Source of the DNA: JACCZX01 sp963710675
Lineage (GTDB): Bacteria > Pseudomonadota > Gammaproteobacteria > Burkholderiales > Burkholderiaceae_F
Assembly: GCA_963710675.1 (NCBI GenBank)
Contig: CAVQBE010000027.1
Coordinates: 186,001 to 250,000 of the forward strand
Direction: 5' to 3'
DNA: 64,000 nucleotides
A program made the position numbers and the translations under genes. The stretch's first letter is position 1; each line of letters starts with the position of its first letter. Shown one piece after another: positions 9,200 to 20,225 of the stretch. A model generated the notes under the pieces. That model was not told the DNA's origin, did not search any database, and saw only the letters and a program-made list of their open reading frames with translations.

Positions 9200-12100
9200 A
9201 TGCCTAAGCGCGACGATCTAAAAAGCATCCTGATCATCGGCGCGGGTCCCATCGTTATCGGACAGGCGTGCGAGTTCGACTATTCCGGCGCGCAGGCGTG
9301 CAAGGCGCTGAAGGAAGAGGGCTACAAGGTCATTCTCGTCAACAGCAATCCGGCGACGATCATGACCGACCCCGAGACAGCCGACGTCACTTATATCGAG
9401 CCCATTACGTGGCAAGTTGTCGAACGCATCATCGCAAAGGAAAGGCCGGACGCGATTCTGCCGACGATGGGCGGGCAGACCGCCCTTAACTGCGCGATGG
9501 ACTTGTACAACAACGGCGTTCTGAACAAGTACGGGGTCGAACTGATCGGCGCTTCTCCCGACGCGATCGAAAAAGCCGAGGACCGGCTGAAGTTCAAGGA
9601 TGCGATGACGCGTATCGGGTTGGCGTCGGCACGCTCCGGCGTTGCCCAAACGGTGGCCGAAGCGCTGACGGTGCAGGAGCGGATTGGCTTTCCGGCGGTG
9701 GTCCGGCCAAGTTTCACGCTGGGTGGGACCGGCGGCGGCATCGCCTACAACATGGAGGAGTTCATTGCGATCTGTCAGCGCGGCCTGGACCTGTCGCCGA
9801 CGCGCGAGCTTCTGATCGAGGAATCGTTGATCGGCTGGAAAGAGTTCGAGATGGAGGTCGTGCGCGACAAGGCCGACAACTGCATCATCGTGTGCTCGAT
9901 CGAGAATCTTGGATCCGATGGGCGTGCATACGGGCGACTCGATCACCGTCGCGCCGGCGCAGACGCTCACCGACAAGGAATATCAGTTGATGCGCGATGC
10001 GTCGATCGCGATTCTGCGCGAGATCGGCGTCGATACCGGCGGGTCAAACGTTCAATTTGCGATCAATCCGAAGAACGGCCGGATGATCGTGATCGAGATG
10101 AATCCGCGCGTTTCGCGCTCTTCGGCGCTTGCTTCAAAGGCCACCGGCTTTCCGATCGCGAAAGTTGCGGCAAAACTCGCGGTTGGCTACACGCTTGATG
10201 AGCTGCGCAACGAGATCACCGGCGGCGCAACCCCGGCATCGTTCGAGCCTACGATCGACTACGTCGTTACCAAAGTGCCGCGCTTCGCGTTCGAAAAATT
10301 TCCGCAGGCTGACAATCATCTGACGACGCAGATGAAGTCGGTCGGCGAAGTGATGGCGATCGGACGCACGTTCCAGGAGTCGTTTCAGAAGGCACTGCGT
10401 GGTCTAGAGGTGGGATCGGACGGACTCGATGAGCATTCAAGCGATCGCGATGAGATCGTCGAAGAAATCGGCGAGCCTGGCCCGGATCGCATCTGGTTTG
10501 TCGCCGACGCGTTTCGAATCGGCATGACACTTGACGAAGTGTTTGAGGAGACCGCGATCGACCCCTGGTTTCTGGCGCAGATCGAGGAGCTTGTGCAGAT
10601 CGAAGCCAGGGTGCGGGCCGATAGCTTAGCCGAGCTGACGGCCGACGAATTGCGGTACCTAAAGCGCAAAGGGTTTTCGGATCGCCGGCTGGCCACGCTA
10701 CTGGCTGCATCTGCGTCCGATGTGCGCGGCGCTCGGTTGCGGTGCGGAGTACGTCCTGTCTACAAACGAGTCGACACCTGTGCCGCGGAGTTCGCGACCA
10801 CCACCGCGTATATGTACTCGACCTACGAAGACGAGTGCGAGGCTGATCCGACCGATCGCAAGAAAATAATCGTGCTGGGCGGCGGCCCGAACCGCATCGG
10901 GCAGGGAATCGAGTTCGATTACTGCTGCGTGCACGCAGCGTTTGCGCTGAGGGAAAACGGATTCGAGACCATCATGGTCAACTGCAATCCGGAAACGGTT
11001 TCTACCGACTACGACACGTCGGACCGGCTTTACTTCGAGCCGTTGACGCTGGAAGACGTGCTCGAGATCGTCGACAAGGAAAAGCCGCTCGGCGTGATCG
11101 TGCAATACGGCGGGCAAACTCCGCTGAAGCTGGCACGTGATCTCGAAGCCAACGGCGTTCCGATTATCGGCACTTCGCCCGACTCGATCGATATCGCCGA
11201 GGATCGCGAGAGGTTTCAGAAACTGCTGCAGCAGCTCGGATTGAAGCAGCCGCCCAACCGCACCGCGCGCACCGAAGAAGAAGCGTTGCGGCTTGCTGCG
11301 GAAATCGGTTATCCGCTGGTGGTGCGTCCCAGCTATGTTCTTGGCGGTCGCGCGATGGAGATCGTGCATGACGGTCGCGATCTCGAGCGCTACATGCGCG
11401 AAGCGGTCAAGGTCAGCAACGATTCGCCGGTGTTGCTCGATCGCTTTCTGGATGATGCGATCGAAGTCGACGTCGATTGCATCGCCGATGGCGAGCGCGT
11501 TTTGATCGGCGGCGTGATGGAACACATCGAGCAGGCCGGCGTTCACTCGGGTGACTCGGCCTGTTCGCTGCCGCCGTATTCGTTGTCGCCGCGCGGTCAT
11601 CGATGAACTGAGGCGGCAAACCGAGCAGATGGCGCGAGCGTTGAAGGTTGTCGGTCTGATGAACGTTCAGTTCGCAATTCAGGCGCAGCGACGGAGAAAG
11701 GACGGTTTACGTGCTGGAAGTCAATCCGCGCGCGTCGCGCACCGTGCCGTTTGTATCGAAAGCGACAGGTAAGCAACTGGCCAAGATCGCTGCGTTGGCG
11801 ATGGTAGGCATTACGCTGGAGCAGCAGGGCGAGACACATGAAGTCGTGCCGCCTTATTACTCGATCAAGGAATCGGTGTTCCCGTTCGCGAAGTTTCCCG
11901 GTGTTGATCCTTTGCTAGGGCCTGAAATGCGTTCGACCGGCGAAGTGATGGGCGTTGGCGAAACGTTTGGTGAGGCGTTATTCAAGTCTCAGTTGGGTGC
12001 GGGCTCGACGCTGCCAGAGTCGGGAACGGTGTTTCTCAGCGTGATGGACCACGACAAGCCCAAAGCGATAGCGGTCGCACGGCTGTTGCACGATAAGGGT

Positions 12101-12433
12101 TATCAATTGGTGGCGACGCGCGGGACCGCGCAGGCGATCGAAGCGGCTGGCATTCCGGTTGCCACCGTCAATAAGGTGAAGGACGGGCGGCCACATGTCG
12201 TTGATTTGCTCAAGAACGGGGATATTGATCTCGTCATCACCACCGTCAGTGAAGTGCGCAGCCAGATTGCCGATTCACGCTCGATTCGCACCACCGCACT
12301 CGCGCAGCGCGTGACTTACTACACCACAATGGCGGGTGGCCGTGCGGCGATTGAAGGGCTGCAGCAGTTTGACCGGCTTAAGGTGTACGACCTGCAATCC
12401 TTGCATGGACGCCTGAACAATCTTCCGAACTGA
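9200..12433 (+). CDS. carB: Carbamoyl-phosphate synthase large subunit, CarB (three frame breaks)
   Basis: Makes carbamoyl phosphate from bicarbonate, ammonia and two ATP. The combined length of about 1,077 residues is normal. Two homologous ATP-grasp halves are visible: the first begins SILIIGAGPIVIGQACEFDYSG and the second KIIVLGGGPNRIGQGIEFDY. An MGS-like C-terminal domain follows (VSVMDHDK region, then the VATRGTAQAIEAAGIPV type). Frames change near 9908 (ENLD/PMGVHTGDS rejoined by removing one G), near 11595 and near 11685. It is followed four bases later by greA. Confidence 0.92.
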
Positions 12434-12436
12434 ACC

Positions 12437-12913
12437 ATGCGATCAATACCGATTACTGCGCGCGGCGCCGAAAAACTCAGAGCCGAACTGCAGCGGCTGC
12501 GCGGCGTTGATCGTCCATCGATCATTCAGGCAATCAAGGACGCGCGCGAAAAGGGCGATCTGACGGAAAACGCCGAGTACGACGCAGCGCGCGAGCGACA
12601 GGGTTTTATCGAGGGCCGGATACAGGAACTTGAAGGCAAGCTTTCCGCGCTGCAGATCATTGACCCGGCGACCGTCGACGCAGCAGGTCGCGTTGTATTC
12701 GGCGCAACGGTGGAGCTCGAAGATCAGAATTCGGGTGATCTAGTCAAGTATCAGATCGTTGGCGACGACGAAGCCGACATCAAGGCCGGCTGGATTTCGG
12801 TATCGAGCCCGATCGCACGCGCGCTAATCGGCAAGAGCGAAGGGGACATTGCAACGGTGATAGCGCCGGCCGGCGAACGCGAGTATTCGATCGTCTCGGT
12901 TTCGTACACCTAG
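12437..12913 (+). CDS. greA: Transcription elongation factor GreA
   Basis: A 158-residue protein with an intact frame. The N-terminal coiled coil carries the acidic tip DLTENAEYDAARERQG that reaches into the RNA polymerase channel to stimulate cleavage of backtracked RNA. The C-terminal FKBP-like domain contains IVGDDEADIKAGWIS and SPIARALIGK. The position immediately after carB is conserved in this bacterial group. A greB paralogue lies at 55175. Confidence 0.96.
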   Translation: MRSIPITARGAEKLRAELQRLRGVDRPSIIQAIKDAREKGDLTENAEYDAARERQGFIEGRIQELEGKLSALQIIDPATVDAAGRVVFGATVELEDQNSGDLVKYQIVGDDEADIKAGWISVSSPIARALIGKSEGDIATVIAPAGEREYSIVSVSYT

Positions 12914-12944
12914 TTTTCAAATCAGCGTGCGCTGAAGTGCGTAA

Positions 12945-13316
12945 TTACCTGCTAATTACGCGTCTACTTTTCGACCTCGAGCGCCGTTCGTCTGTCCGCT
13001 GATTCATTGGCGCGTCAGGCTGCTGCTTTTCTTCGCTTTCAGGCTGCGGCCTGAACAGCACAATCATCTTGCCGATTGATTGAACGTTCGCGGCCGATAG
13101 TTTTTCGGCGACATCGGCAGCAATTTGAATGCGCTCATCGCGGTCATCGTTTGGCACTTTGACTTTGATTAGCGCGTGAGCTGCCAGTGCACGATCGATT
13201 TCACGCAAGACCTTGTCCGTAAGGCCCGCGGCCCCAAGAAGCACCACCGGTCGTAGGCCGTGAGCGCGACCTTTTAATGCCTGGCGTTGCGCGGAAGTAA
13301 GTATCAATTCAGGCAT
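12945..13316 (-). CDS. yhbY: YhbY/CRS1 family RNA-binding protein
   Basis: About 123 residues, starting at MPELILTSAQRQALKGRAH. The CRM/YhbY fold is recognised from GLRPVVLLGAAGLTDKVLREIDRALAAHALIKVKV. E. coli YhbY associates with pre-50S ribosomal particles. An upstream in-frame ATG at 13367 would add an unlikely leader and was not used. In related genomes the gene is divergent from rlmE; here a pilin operon separates the two. Confidence 0.9.
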   Translation of the reverse strand: MPELILTSAQRQALKGRAHGLRPVVLLGAAGLTDKVLREIDRALAAHALIKVKVPNDDRDERIQIAADVAEKLSAANVQSIGKMIVLFRPQPESEEKQQPDAPMNQRTDERRSRSKSRRVISR

Positions 13317-13507
13317 TTGCTTTAGTGAACGTTGTGACGTGCATTTCGCAGGGTCGCACTGGAGCATTTGGCTCCGAAATTTGTCGATTTTTGAGCACCG
13401 GCGGTGGGACGCAAACCGCTCGTCGGCCTTGCCGGATCGTACATCTTGGGCATTTAAGAACCGCTTTAGGGCGTCGTTACCCAGTTGTGCACAGGAGCCC
13501 GTTTGCC

Positions 13508-13933
13508 ATGAAGAAACGAGAAATAGCCGGCTTTACGCTGATCGAGGCGATGGTCCTCGTCGCGGTGCTTGGCATTCTCGCGGCAATCGGCATTCCGAAT
13601 TATTCGCGCTACGTGACGCGCGGCCATCTGGTCGAGGCGGGAAATGTGCTCGCCGAGTACCGCGTCCGTATGGAACAGTTCTACAAGGACAACAGCACCT
13701 ACGCGAAAGCCGGCGTATGCGGTGAGTCGGCGCCGACCAACCTCGATAGCTTCGCAATTAGCTGCGCCGTGGCGGCCGGTGGCCAGGCCTTTACGGCCAC
13801 AGCAACCGGCGCTGGAAGCACTGCGGGATTTGTCTACACCATCAATCACGCGAACGTACGTGCGACGGCGGCCATTCCTTCGCATTGGGGTTCACTAACG
13901 CGCGAAGCGCGCAATACGTGGGTGACGCGATGA
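13508..13933 (+). CDS. pilE: Type IV pilin PilE-like, first copy
   Basis: About 141 residues starting MKKREIAG, with a class III prepilin leader. The peptidase site is G/FTLIEAM, followed by the conserved hydrophobic helix VLVAVLGILAAIGIPNYSRYV. Two cysteines in the globular part (GVCGES and ISCAV) could form a disulfide. The C-terminus NTWVTR resembles the usual NCWVTK end of PilE. The stop overlaps the next start as ATGA. First gene of a seven-gene pilin operon. Confidence 0.85.
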   Translation: MKKREIAGFTLIEAMVLVAVLGILAAIGIPNYSRYVTRGHLVEAGNVLAEYRVRMEQFYKDNSTYAKAGVCGESAPTNLDSFAISCAVAAGGQAFTATATGAGSTAGFVYTINHANVRATAAIPSHWGSLTREARNTWVTR

Positions 13934-14343
13934 CACGTAGGCAACAGCGAAACGCATCGTCGCCAGGCTTCACGCTGATCGAGGTCGCCGTCATTATGGC
14001 CGTCGCTGCGATCCTGGCTGCGGTTGCGATTCCGAATTACAGCGAATACGTGATGCGCTCGCATCGTTCCGCGGTGCAATCGTTTATCAGCGATGTCGCA
14101 AGCCGGCAATCGCAGTTCTTTCTTGACCGTCGCAGCTTTGCCGGGACAGTGGCGGCGTTAAACATGACAGCTCCAGCCGATGTAGCTGCTCGATACACGG
14201 TCGCCATTGCCGTAGTCGCTGGTCCGCCCGCGGGGTTTCAAGTTTCAGCGACTCCCATTGGTACGCAGGCAACCGACCGCTGCGGACTGTTGACGATTGA
14301 TCAGGCGGGCAATCGCACCGCCGTTGGAACCCGCTGCTGGTAA
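13930..14343 (+). CDS. pilE: Type IV pilin PilE-like, second copy
   Basis: A 137-residue prepilin with site PG/FTLIEVAV, helix IMAVAAILAAVAIPNYSEYV and a compact head. Two C-terminal cysteines (DRCGLLTID and GTRCW) probably close a D-region loop. It is a tandem relative of the preceding pilin, overlapping it by four bases. In characterised betaproteobacterial systems PilE is a minor pilin that works with FimT/PilV/PilW/PilX to prime pilus assembly. Confidence 0.85.
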   Translation: MTRRQQRNASSPGFTLIEVAVIMAVAAILAAVAIPNYSEYVMRSHRSAVQSFISDVASRQSQFFLDRRSFAGTVAALNMTAPADVAARYTVAIAVVAGPPAGFQVSATPIGTQATDRCGLLTIDQAGNRTAVGTRCW

Positions 14344-14346
14344 ACG

Positions 14347-14833
14347 ATGAATACTTCAACTCACCACGCCAAAAATTTCGCTCAGCGAGGCTTCACGCTG
14401 ATCGAGGCGATGGTCGTCATCTCGATCATGGCCATTCTGGCCGGCACCAGCGTGTCGAGCTTCGTTTGGCTCAATCAGTCGACGCAGATTCGCGGCGCCA
14501 CGTTCGACCTGATTGCTGATTTGGACTTCGCACGTAGCGAAGCAGTCAAGCGCAACGCGGACATTGTCGTCGCGCCGCGCAACGGCGACTGGGTCAATGG
14601 CTGGACGATTACCTTCGGCGCAAACGTCCTGCGCGCACGTGACGCTGTCGGTGCAGCAGTCGGTTTTGCCGCTGCCCCGGCTGCCCTGACCTTCGATGGC
14701 GGCGGTCGTGCTTCGCTGGCTACGGTTGGCAATTTTCAAATCTGTCCGCCCAGCGGCGGCAGCAGTACAGGGCGAATCGATTCGCCTCGATCCATCGGGC
14801 CTGTCGCGCTCGGCTAAAACAACCTGCTCATGA
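14347..14833 (+). CDS. fimT: Minor pilin FimT/GspH-like (frame break near the 3' end)
   Basis: Prepilin leader with RG/FTLIEAMVVISIMAILAG, then the GspH-type segment RGATFDLIADLDFARSEAVKRN. The literal frame stops at 14817. Shifting by one base near 14775 gives IRLDPSGLSRSAKTTCS and a TGA at 14831-14833 that overlaps the pilV ATG. This cysteine-containing tail is more typical of the family, so the longer end is given. FimT proteins are minor pseudopilins; some bind DNA during natural transformation. Confidence 0.82.
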
Positions 14834-15447
14834 CGAGACGCGCAATGCAAACACCTGTGAGGCGATTTGCCGGTTTTGCCTTGGTCGAGTCGATGGTCAC
14901 CGTCGTGGTGGTTGCATTCGGCCTCCTCGGGGTTGCGGGACTTGTTTCGCGCTCGTTCGTCACCGAAGTGGATGCGATGCAACGCGCGCAAGCTGCGATG
15001 TTGCTGCAGGACATGGTGACGCGCATCGAGGGCAACCGGGCCAATGTGGCTGCGTACGTGACCGGTGACAGCGGCATTACCGGCTACGTCTCCACAACGC
15101 AAGCGGGCGTGACGGCTTATAGCGTTGAGAGCTGCAATCCAGCGGCACCGATGGCCGATCTGGATCGTTGCGCATGGGGACAGCTGCTGGCCGGTGGCAA
15201 CGAACGAATCGACAACGCCAACACCGGCGTGTTGGTGGGAGCGATGGGCTGCGTACACGAGATTGATGCCTTCAATCGAATTTACGCGGTGACGATTGCC
15301 TGGCAAGGCGCCAGCGCGGGTGCGGCACCGATCGTCGACAACAACTTCGCTCCCACAAACTGTGGCCGTGATCAATTTGGCAATGAAAACCAGCGCCGGC
15401 TGATGACGACGCTGCTTCGTATCGGTACGTTGAACCCCGGTCCGTAA
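14830..15447 (+). CDS. pilV: Minor pilin PilV
   Basis: About 205 residues with the prepilin motif AG/FALVESMVTVVVVAFGLLGVAGL. The substitutions in the hydrophobic helix and the downstream AMLLQDMVTRIEGNR are characteristic of PilV. The frame is intact and ends directly at the pilW start. Minor pilins form the tip priming complex with PilY1. Confidence 0.85.
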   Translation: MTRRAMQTPVRRFAGFALVESMVTVVVVAFGLLGVAGLVSRSFVTEVDAMQRAQAAMLLQDMVTRIEGNRANVAAYVTGDSGITGYVSTTQAGVTAYSVESCNPAAPMADLDRCAWGQLLAGGNERIDNANTGVLVGAMGCVHEIDAFNRIYAVTIAWQGASAGAAPIVDNNFAPTNCGRDQFGNENQRRLMTTLLRIGTLNPGP

Positions 15448-16477
15448 ATGCGACCGATTGCGGTGGTGCCGCGCCGAAGAGACAGTGGGTTTTCGCTGAT
15501 CGAGTTGATGATCGGCATGACGATCGGGCTGGTGCTCCTGACAGTCTTGGCAACAGTGTTCGATCGCACGTCAGGTGGCCGATCAGATCTCGACCGTGTC
15601 TCGCGTCTCATCGAAAACAGCCGGTTCGCAGTGGACGTGATTGGTGACGACATGCGCCATGCCGGCTTTTATGGCACGTTCCTACCGCCGTCCGACACGA
15701 TATTTACAGACACGTCGCCGTGCGCGTGGAACGTCGCCGACATCGCCACTCTTGGGTGGCAGCCGACAGCGGTGCCACCGCGCTTTCCCGCGCAATTAAT
15801 TGGCTGGGATGACCCCGCCGCGGGGGATCGTTGCGCTGGGTTGCCTGCCCAATCGCTTGGCGGGCACTGATGTCATGGTCGTGCGTCGTGTCAGCGCCGA
15901 CCCTGTCGCTCCGGCGGCGGTCGATGTCCGCAATATCTACGTTCAGGCGTCGCAGTGCATCAACGATGTGCCTTCGCTCAGAGTCTCCAACCTGGCGGCA
16001 CAGTTCAATATGCGGACCGCCGCTTGCGATCCCGCAAGCATTGCGCCCATCCGCCGCTACTTTGTGCGCGGGTATTACGTGGCCAGTTGCAATGAATGTG
16101 CGCCGTCCGATGGCATTCCGACGCTGAAGCGAGTGGAAATCATCGACAACGCGGTACGCGTCGTTTCGCTGGCCGAAGGCGTCGTGAACATGCAGGTTGA
16201 ATACGCGTTCGATACGAACGACGACGGCTCACCCGAGCAATTTCTGACTTCGACGACCGTCGGCGTCACGCCAACTTCATTCTGGTCGAACGTCGTTGCC
16301 GTGCGCTTGCACATGTTGATGCGAAGCACCGAATCAGGTCACGCTGCGACGACTTCGCCGGGCGTGTACGACCTCGGGCCTGGTCATAACGCGGAAACAT
16401 GTCCCGTCGGATTCAAGTGCCGTCTGGCAACCACGACGATGCGCCTAAATAACATCGCCGGACGCCGGGAGAACTGA
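15448..16477 (+). CDS. pilW: Minor pilin PilW (one frame break)
   Basis: Prepilin leader SG/FSLIELMIGMTIGLVLLTVL, followed by NSRFAVDVIGDDMRHAGFYG, which is typical of PilW. The first frame ends at 15870. The protein continues in another frame from about 15855 (LAGTDVMVVRRVSADPV) to 16477. The total of about 342 residues fits the family. At 16211-16237 it encodes DTNDDGSPE, a calcium-loop-like motif also found in the pilX and pilY1 products downstream. Confidence 0.83.
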
Positions 16478-16478
16478 G

Positions 16479-17048
16479 ATGTTGCGCACATTTCCCGACG
16501 AAGGTTCGCAGAGCGGCTCGGCGCTCGTTATCTCAATATTTTTCCTGTTACTGCTGGCCACGCTGGCGTTGACGGGTCTGCGCGCAAGCACCACCAATGT
16601 GCAGATCGTGGGAAACATGCAGGCGCGGCAGGAAGTCACCGCTGCCGCGCAAATGCTGCTCGAGCAAACTGTCAGCACCGATGAGTTCGTGACCAACCCG
16701 CAGGGCGTGTTTGCCGCGGCGCGCGTAACAACCGATTACAACGGCGACGGCGAGCCTGATGCGGTGGCCGTACTCGCAGAACTGCCGGTGTGCCTGCGGG
16801 CTCGTTCGGTAGCGCTGGCCGACCTCGACCCTTCGAATCCGCAGGATGCACCGTGCTTCGCCAGCGCAGCCTTGACCAATCCAGGACTGCTGCCCGGTAG
16901 CGGTGGGCCTGCAGGGTCACTTTGCGCGGACACCGAATGGCTTCTGAGGGTGTCCGCAACCGACGCGCGCACCGGCGCCGCGATTACCTTGAACCAGGGC
17001 GTGACGGTACGTGCCGCCGTCATTGGACTTAACACTGTTTGCAACTGA
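16479..17048 (+). CDS. pilX: Minor pilin assembly protein PilX
   Basis: A 189-residue protein with a PilX-type N-terminus: GSALVISIFFLLLLATLALTGL in place of a full FTLIE site, then STTNVQIVGNMQARQEVTAAAQ. The motif DYNGDGEPD at 16734-16760 fits a nine-residue calcium loop. The frame is intact, two bases after the pilW stop. It lies between pilW and pilY1 as in most fimT-pilVWXY1E clusters. Confidence 0.83.
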   Translation: MLRTFPDEGSQSGSALVISIFFLLLLATLALTGLRASTTNVQIVGNMQARQEVTAAAQMLLEQTVSTDEFVTNPQGVFAAARVTTDYNGDGEPDAVAVLAELPVCLRARSVALADLDPSNPQDAPCFASAALTNPGLLPGSGGPAGSLCADTEWLLRVSATDARTGAAITLNQGVTVRAAVIGLNTVCN

Positions 17049-17055
17049 GAACCCC

Positions 17056-20000
17056 ATGCACCCTGCCCGCTTCCTGCTTCGATTGACCCCGCACTGGCAT
17101 TGACGCTCGGCATTGCTCCCGCCGCGCATGCGGAGGACATCGATATCTACTCCCTGCCCAACACCGAGGGCTTTCGCCCGAACGTGTTGATCCTGCTCGA
17201 CAACTCCGCCAATTGGAGCTCGTCGATTCCGACGCCGATTTGCTCTGCGACGGGCGCAGCGGTGCGTGCTTCGAGTCCGAACAAGGAAGAGGGAACAAAG
17301 TTGGGCGCTCAGAAATGCGCTCTGTACAGGCTGATCGCGAGCATGTCTGTCGCCGACCTAAGCCAATTCAATTTCGCACTGATGATGTTCAACGAATCGC
17401 CGGACTCGAGCGGATATCCGCGCAAGGCGTTCTTTCGAGTCACCGACGCGGCAGGCAAGCAGGCAATGCTGGACGTCATCAGTGGATTGCAGATCAATGC
17501 GGACAAGACAAATGCCGCTTCAACAGCCGAAAGCTTCTACGAAGCCTATCAATGGTTCATGGGCTCGACGGTTCATCTGGGAAACAAGACCGCGACGAAG
17601 CACGATCCTGCAGCGTTCAGTGACAGCAGCAAGACCCGATATGTCTCGCCAGGAGCCGGCTGTGCAAAAAACCACCTGATTTACCTTGCCAATGGCGCCC
17701 CCGGCGACAACGACAACAATGCACTTGCCTTGTTGCGTCGACTGAACCCGAGCGCCGTGCGTACACGCATTCCGGTTGCTGAGAACGTCGGCAACAGTGA
17801 CGAGGCCAATTGGACAGACGAATTCGCTGCCTTCTTCAATCGTGGCGCCGATCTTGACAGCACGATCGAAGGTGCGCAGAACATTTCAGTACATACGATT
17901 GCGGTTACCGGTGCTTCGAGCGACGGCAACTATCCGAACTTTCTCCAATGGATTGCGAAGGAGGGTGGCGGCCTCTATCAGCGTGCAAGCAACAGTGATG
18001 AAATCGTCGCCGGTCTGACCAAAATTTTCAATCAGGTCCGCGCGGCCAATAGTGTCTTCGCATCGGCAAGTCTTCCTGTGTCTGCGAATACTCAAGGCAC
18101 GTACCTGAACCAGGTTTACATCGGAATGTTCCGGCCGGACGGCAACGCGCTGCCGCGCTGGGTCGGCAACCTGAAGCAGTATCAGTTCGTCTACAACACA
18201 GCCACGGACACGTTAAAGCTGGCCGACTCCGCGCTGGTGCCGGCAGTCAGTCCGACCACCGGCTTTATTGATAGCGATGCCACGAGCTTCTGGACGAATC
18301 CGTCGAGCTTCTGGATCAACGTGGAGACTGCGTCCTCCGGACGTTATTCGCGCAGCGACGCGCCCGATGGCGAAGTTGTTGAAAAAGGTGGCGTCGCGCA
18401 GTGGCTAAGAACTCGGTACTGGGATTCGCGAGCGGACAGGCCGATCTACACGTGCGTTGACAGCGGCTGCGACGGCGGGACCAGCGGCATCGACCTCGCC
18501 GCTGCGGGAAGCAATTACGTCTTCCAAACGGACAACACCAGCCTGACGGCCGCGATGCTGGGCGTCGGCTCCTCCACGCAGCGCGAATTGGTGATTCGTT
18601 GGATCCGCGGTCGCGACAACGTCACCGCTACTAACGTCGTCAATGAATCGGTCGCCAACGACCAGCTTGGCCAGGCGCCAGACGGCGTCAGCGTCAGGCC
18701 CTCGATTCATGGCGACGTGCTGCATTCGCGACCGGTCGCCATCAATTACGGTGGCACGCGCGGCGTTGTCGTCTTCTACGGTTCCAATGACGGAATGTTG
18801 CGCGCAATCAACGGAAACAAGACTGGCAGCGGCGCGGGCAGTGAGCTGTGGTCGTTCGTCGCGCCTGAGCATTTGCAAGTCTGAATCGGTTGCGTGAAAA
18901 CGATCCTCAGATGCGTTATCCCGTCGACACCGGCTGTGCTTGCAGGAGCGATTCCGCGTAACTACTACTTCGACGGCCCGATCGGCGCTTATCAAAACAC
19001 GGCGACGAACGAAGTGCTGCTGTTTCCCGGGATGAGACGCGGGGGACGTGCGATTTATGCCTTCAATGTCACCAATCCGGACCGGCCGCGTTTGCTCTGG
19101 CGCATCAATCACACGATGGCCGACTATGCGTCGCTCGGCCAAACGTGGTCAATGCCGCGGATATCGCGAATAAAAGGGAGTACAGATCCGGTATTGATCA
19201 TGGGCGGCGGATACGACCCTGCTGCGGAAGATGCCAGCCCTGCGGGCGTCAGCACAGTCGGTAGAGGCGTTTATGTCATCAATATGCGAACCGGTGCGCG
19301 CCTGGGCTTGATTGCGACGGACTACAGCGTGCCGGCCGACGTGTCGATTGTGGACTCTGACGGTGACGGGTATGTCGACCGTGTTTATGTCGTCGATGTG
19401 CGTGCTCAGTTTTACCGAATCGACATCGAAGATGCTGTTGGGTGCGCAGCGGCCAGTATCTGAGTGGCAAATCACCAAAATCGCCGCATTGAACGACGGC
19501 ACCGGCGGTACAGACGGCACCCGCAAGGTGTTCTTCGCTCCCGATGTGGTGATGACGCGTAACTACTCAGCCATCCTGTTCGGTACCGGCGACCGCGAGA
19601 AGCCGCTGACCGGCACGACCAATGATCGATTCTTCCTGGTCAAAGACACCCGGGTGGCAAAGGGTGAACCTGTCTCGGTGACGTTGCTTACCGAAGCAGC
19701 GCTGACGATGATCGGCACCGATGGTGCGACCACCGACGAACAGGGTTGCGCTTATGCGTTGGCCAGCAATGGTGAAAAGGTGATCAACCAGCCGATAACC
19801 TTCGGCGGCATCACCTACTTCTCGACGAATCGGCCGTTGCCGCCAGGTGTAGGAAATTGCACACGAAGCCAATCGCGCGCCTATCAGCTGCCGCTGGTGT
19901 GCCAGGTGCCGACCTACCGGAATCTCGTCGGTGACGGGCTGCCGCCCTCGCCAGTCGTTGGCTACGTCGATGTCGGCGGCGGAAAACTGGTGCCGTTCGT

Positions 20001-20112
20001 CATCGGCGGCGGCGGTGAGACGAACTCGTCCATCGAAGGCGAACGTGCGCGCATCCCTATTCCTGCCAAGCGAAAGCGCTCGTTCTGGTTCATGGAAAAC
20101 CGGGACCGTTAG
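17056..20112 (+). CDS. pilY1: Type IV pilus tip adhesin/assembly protein PilY1 (frame breaks)
   Basis: About 1,000 residues. A short leader (MHPARFLLRL, frame break near 17098) leads to PAAHAEDIDIYSLPNTEGFRPNVLILLDNSANW, the start of the von Willebrand-like part. The C-terminal PilY beta-propeller starts about HGDVLHSRPVAINYGG and FYGSNDGMLRAIN. Frames change near 18880, 18930 and 19440. The loop DSDGDGYVD at 19353-19379 matches the conserved calcium site that controls pilus extension and retraction in characterised PilY1 proteins. Last gene of the pilin operon. Confidence 0.85.
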
Positions 20113-20225
20113 ACGTCGCAGTGGCGAGTGAACGGCGAATCACCGTGAAGGGATCGGCTGACACTAGGTTAGGCTCGCAATTCAGTAGCGTCCGGAGCGC
20201 GCGACTCGCTGCCGCTGCGTACCAA

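Noticed and set aside
10698..11600. Minus-strand frame of 300 codons inside carB
   Set aside because: It is a shadow of the second ATP-grasp half of CarB, with no start signal and no domain.
14356..15375. Long minus-strand open frame (339 codons) opposite fimT and pilV
   Set aside because: It is the complement of clearly coding pilin genes with prepilin motifs, has no recognisable domain or ribosome site, and is expected from codon bias in GC-rich DNA.
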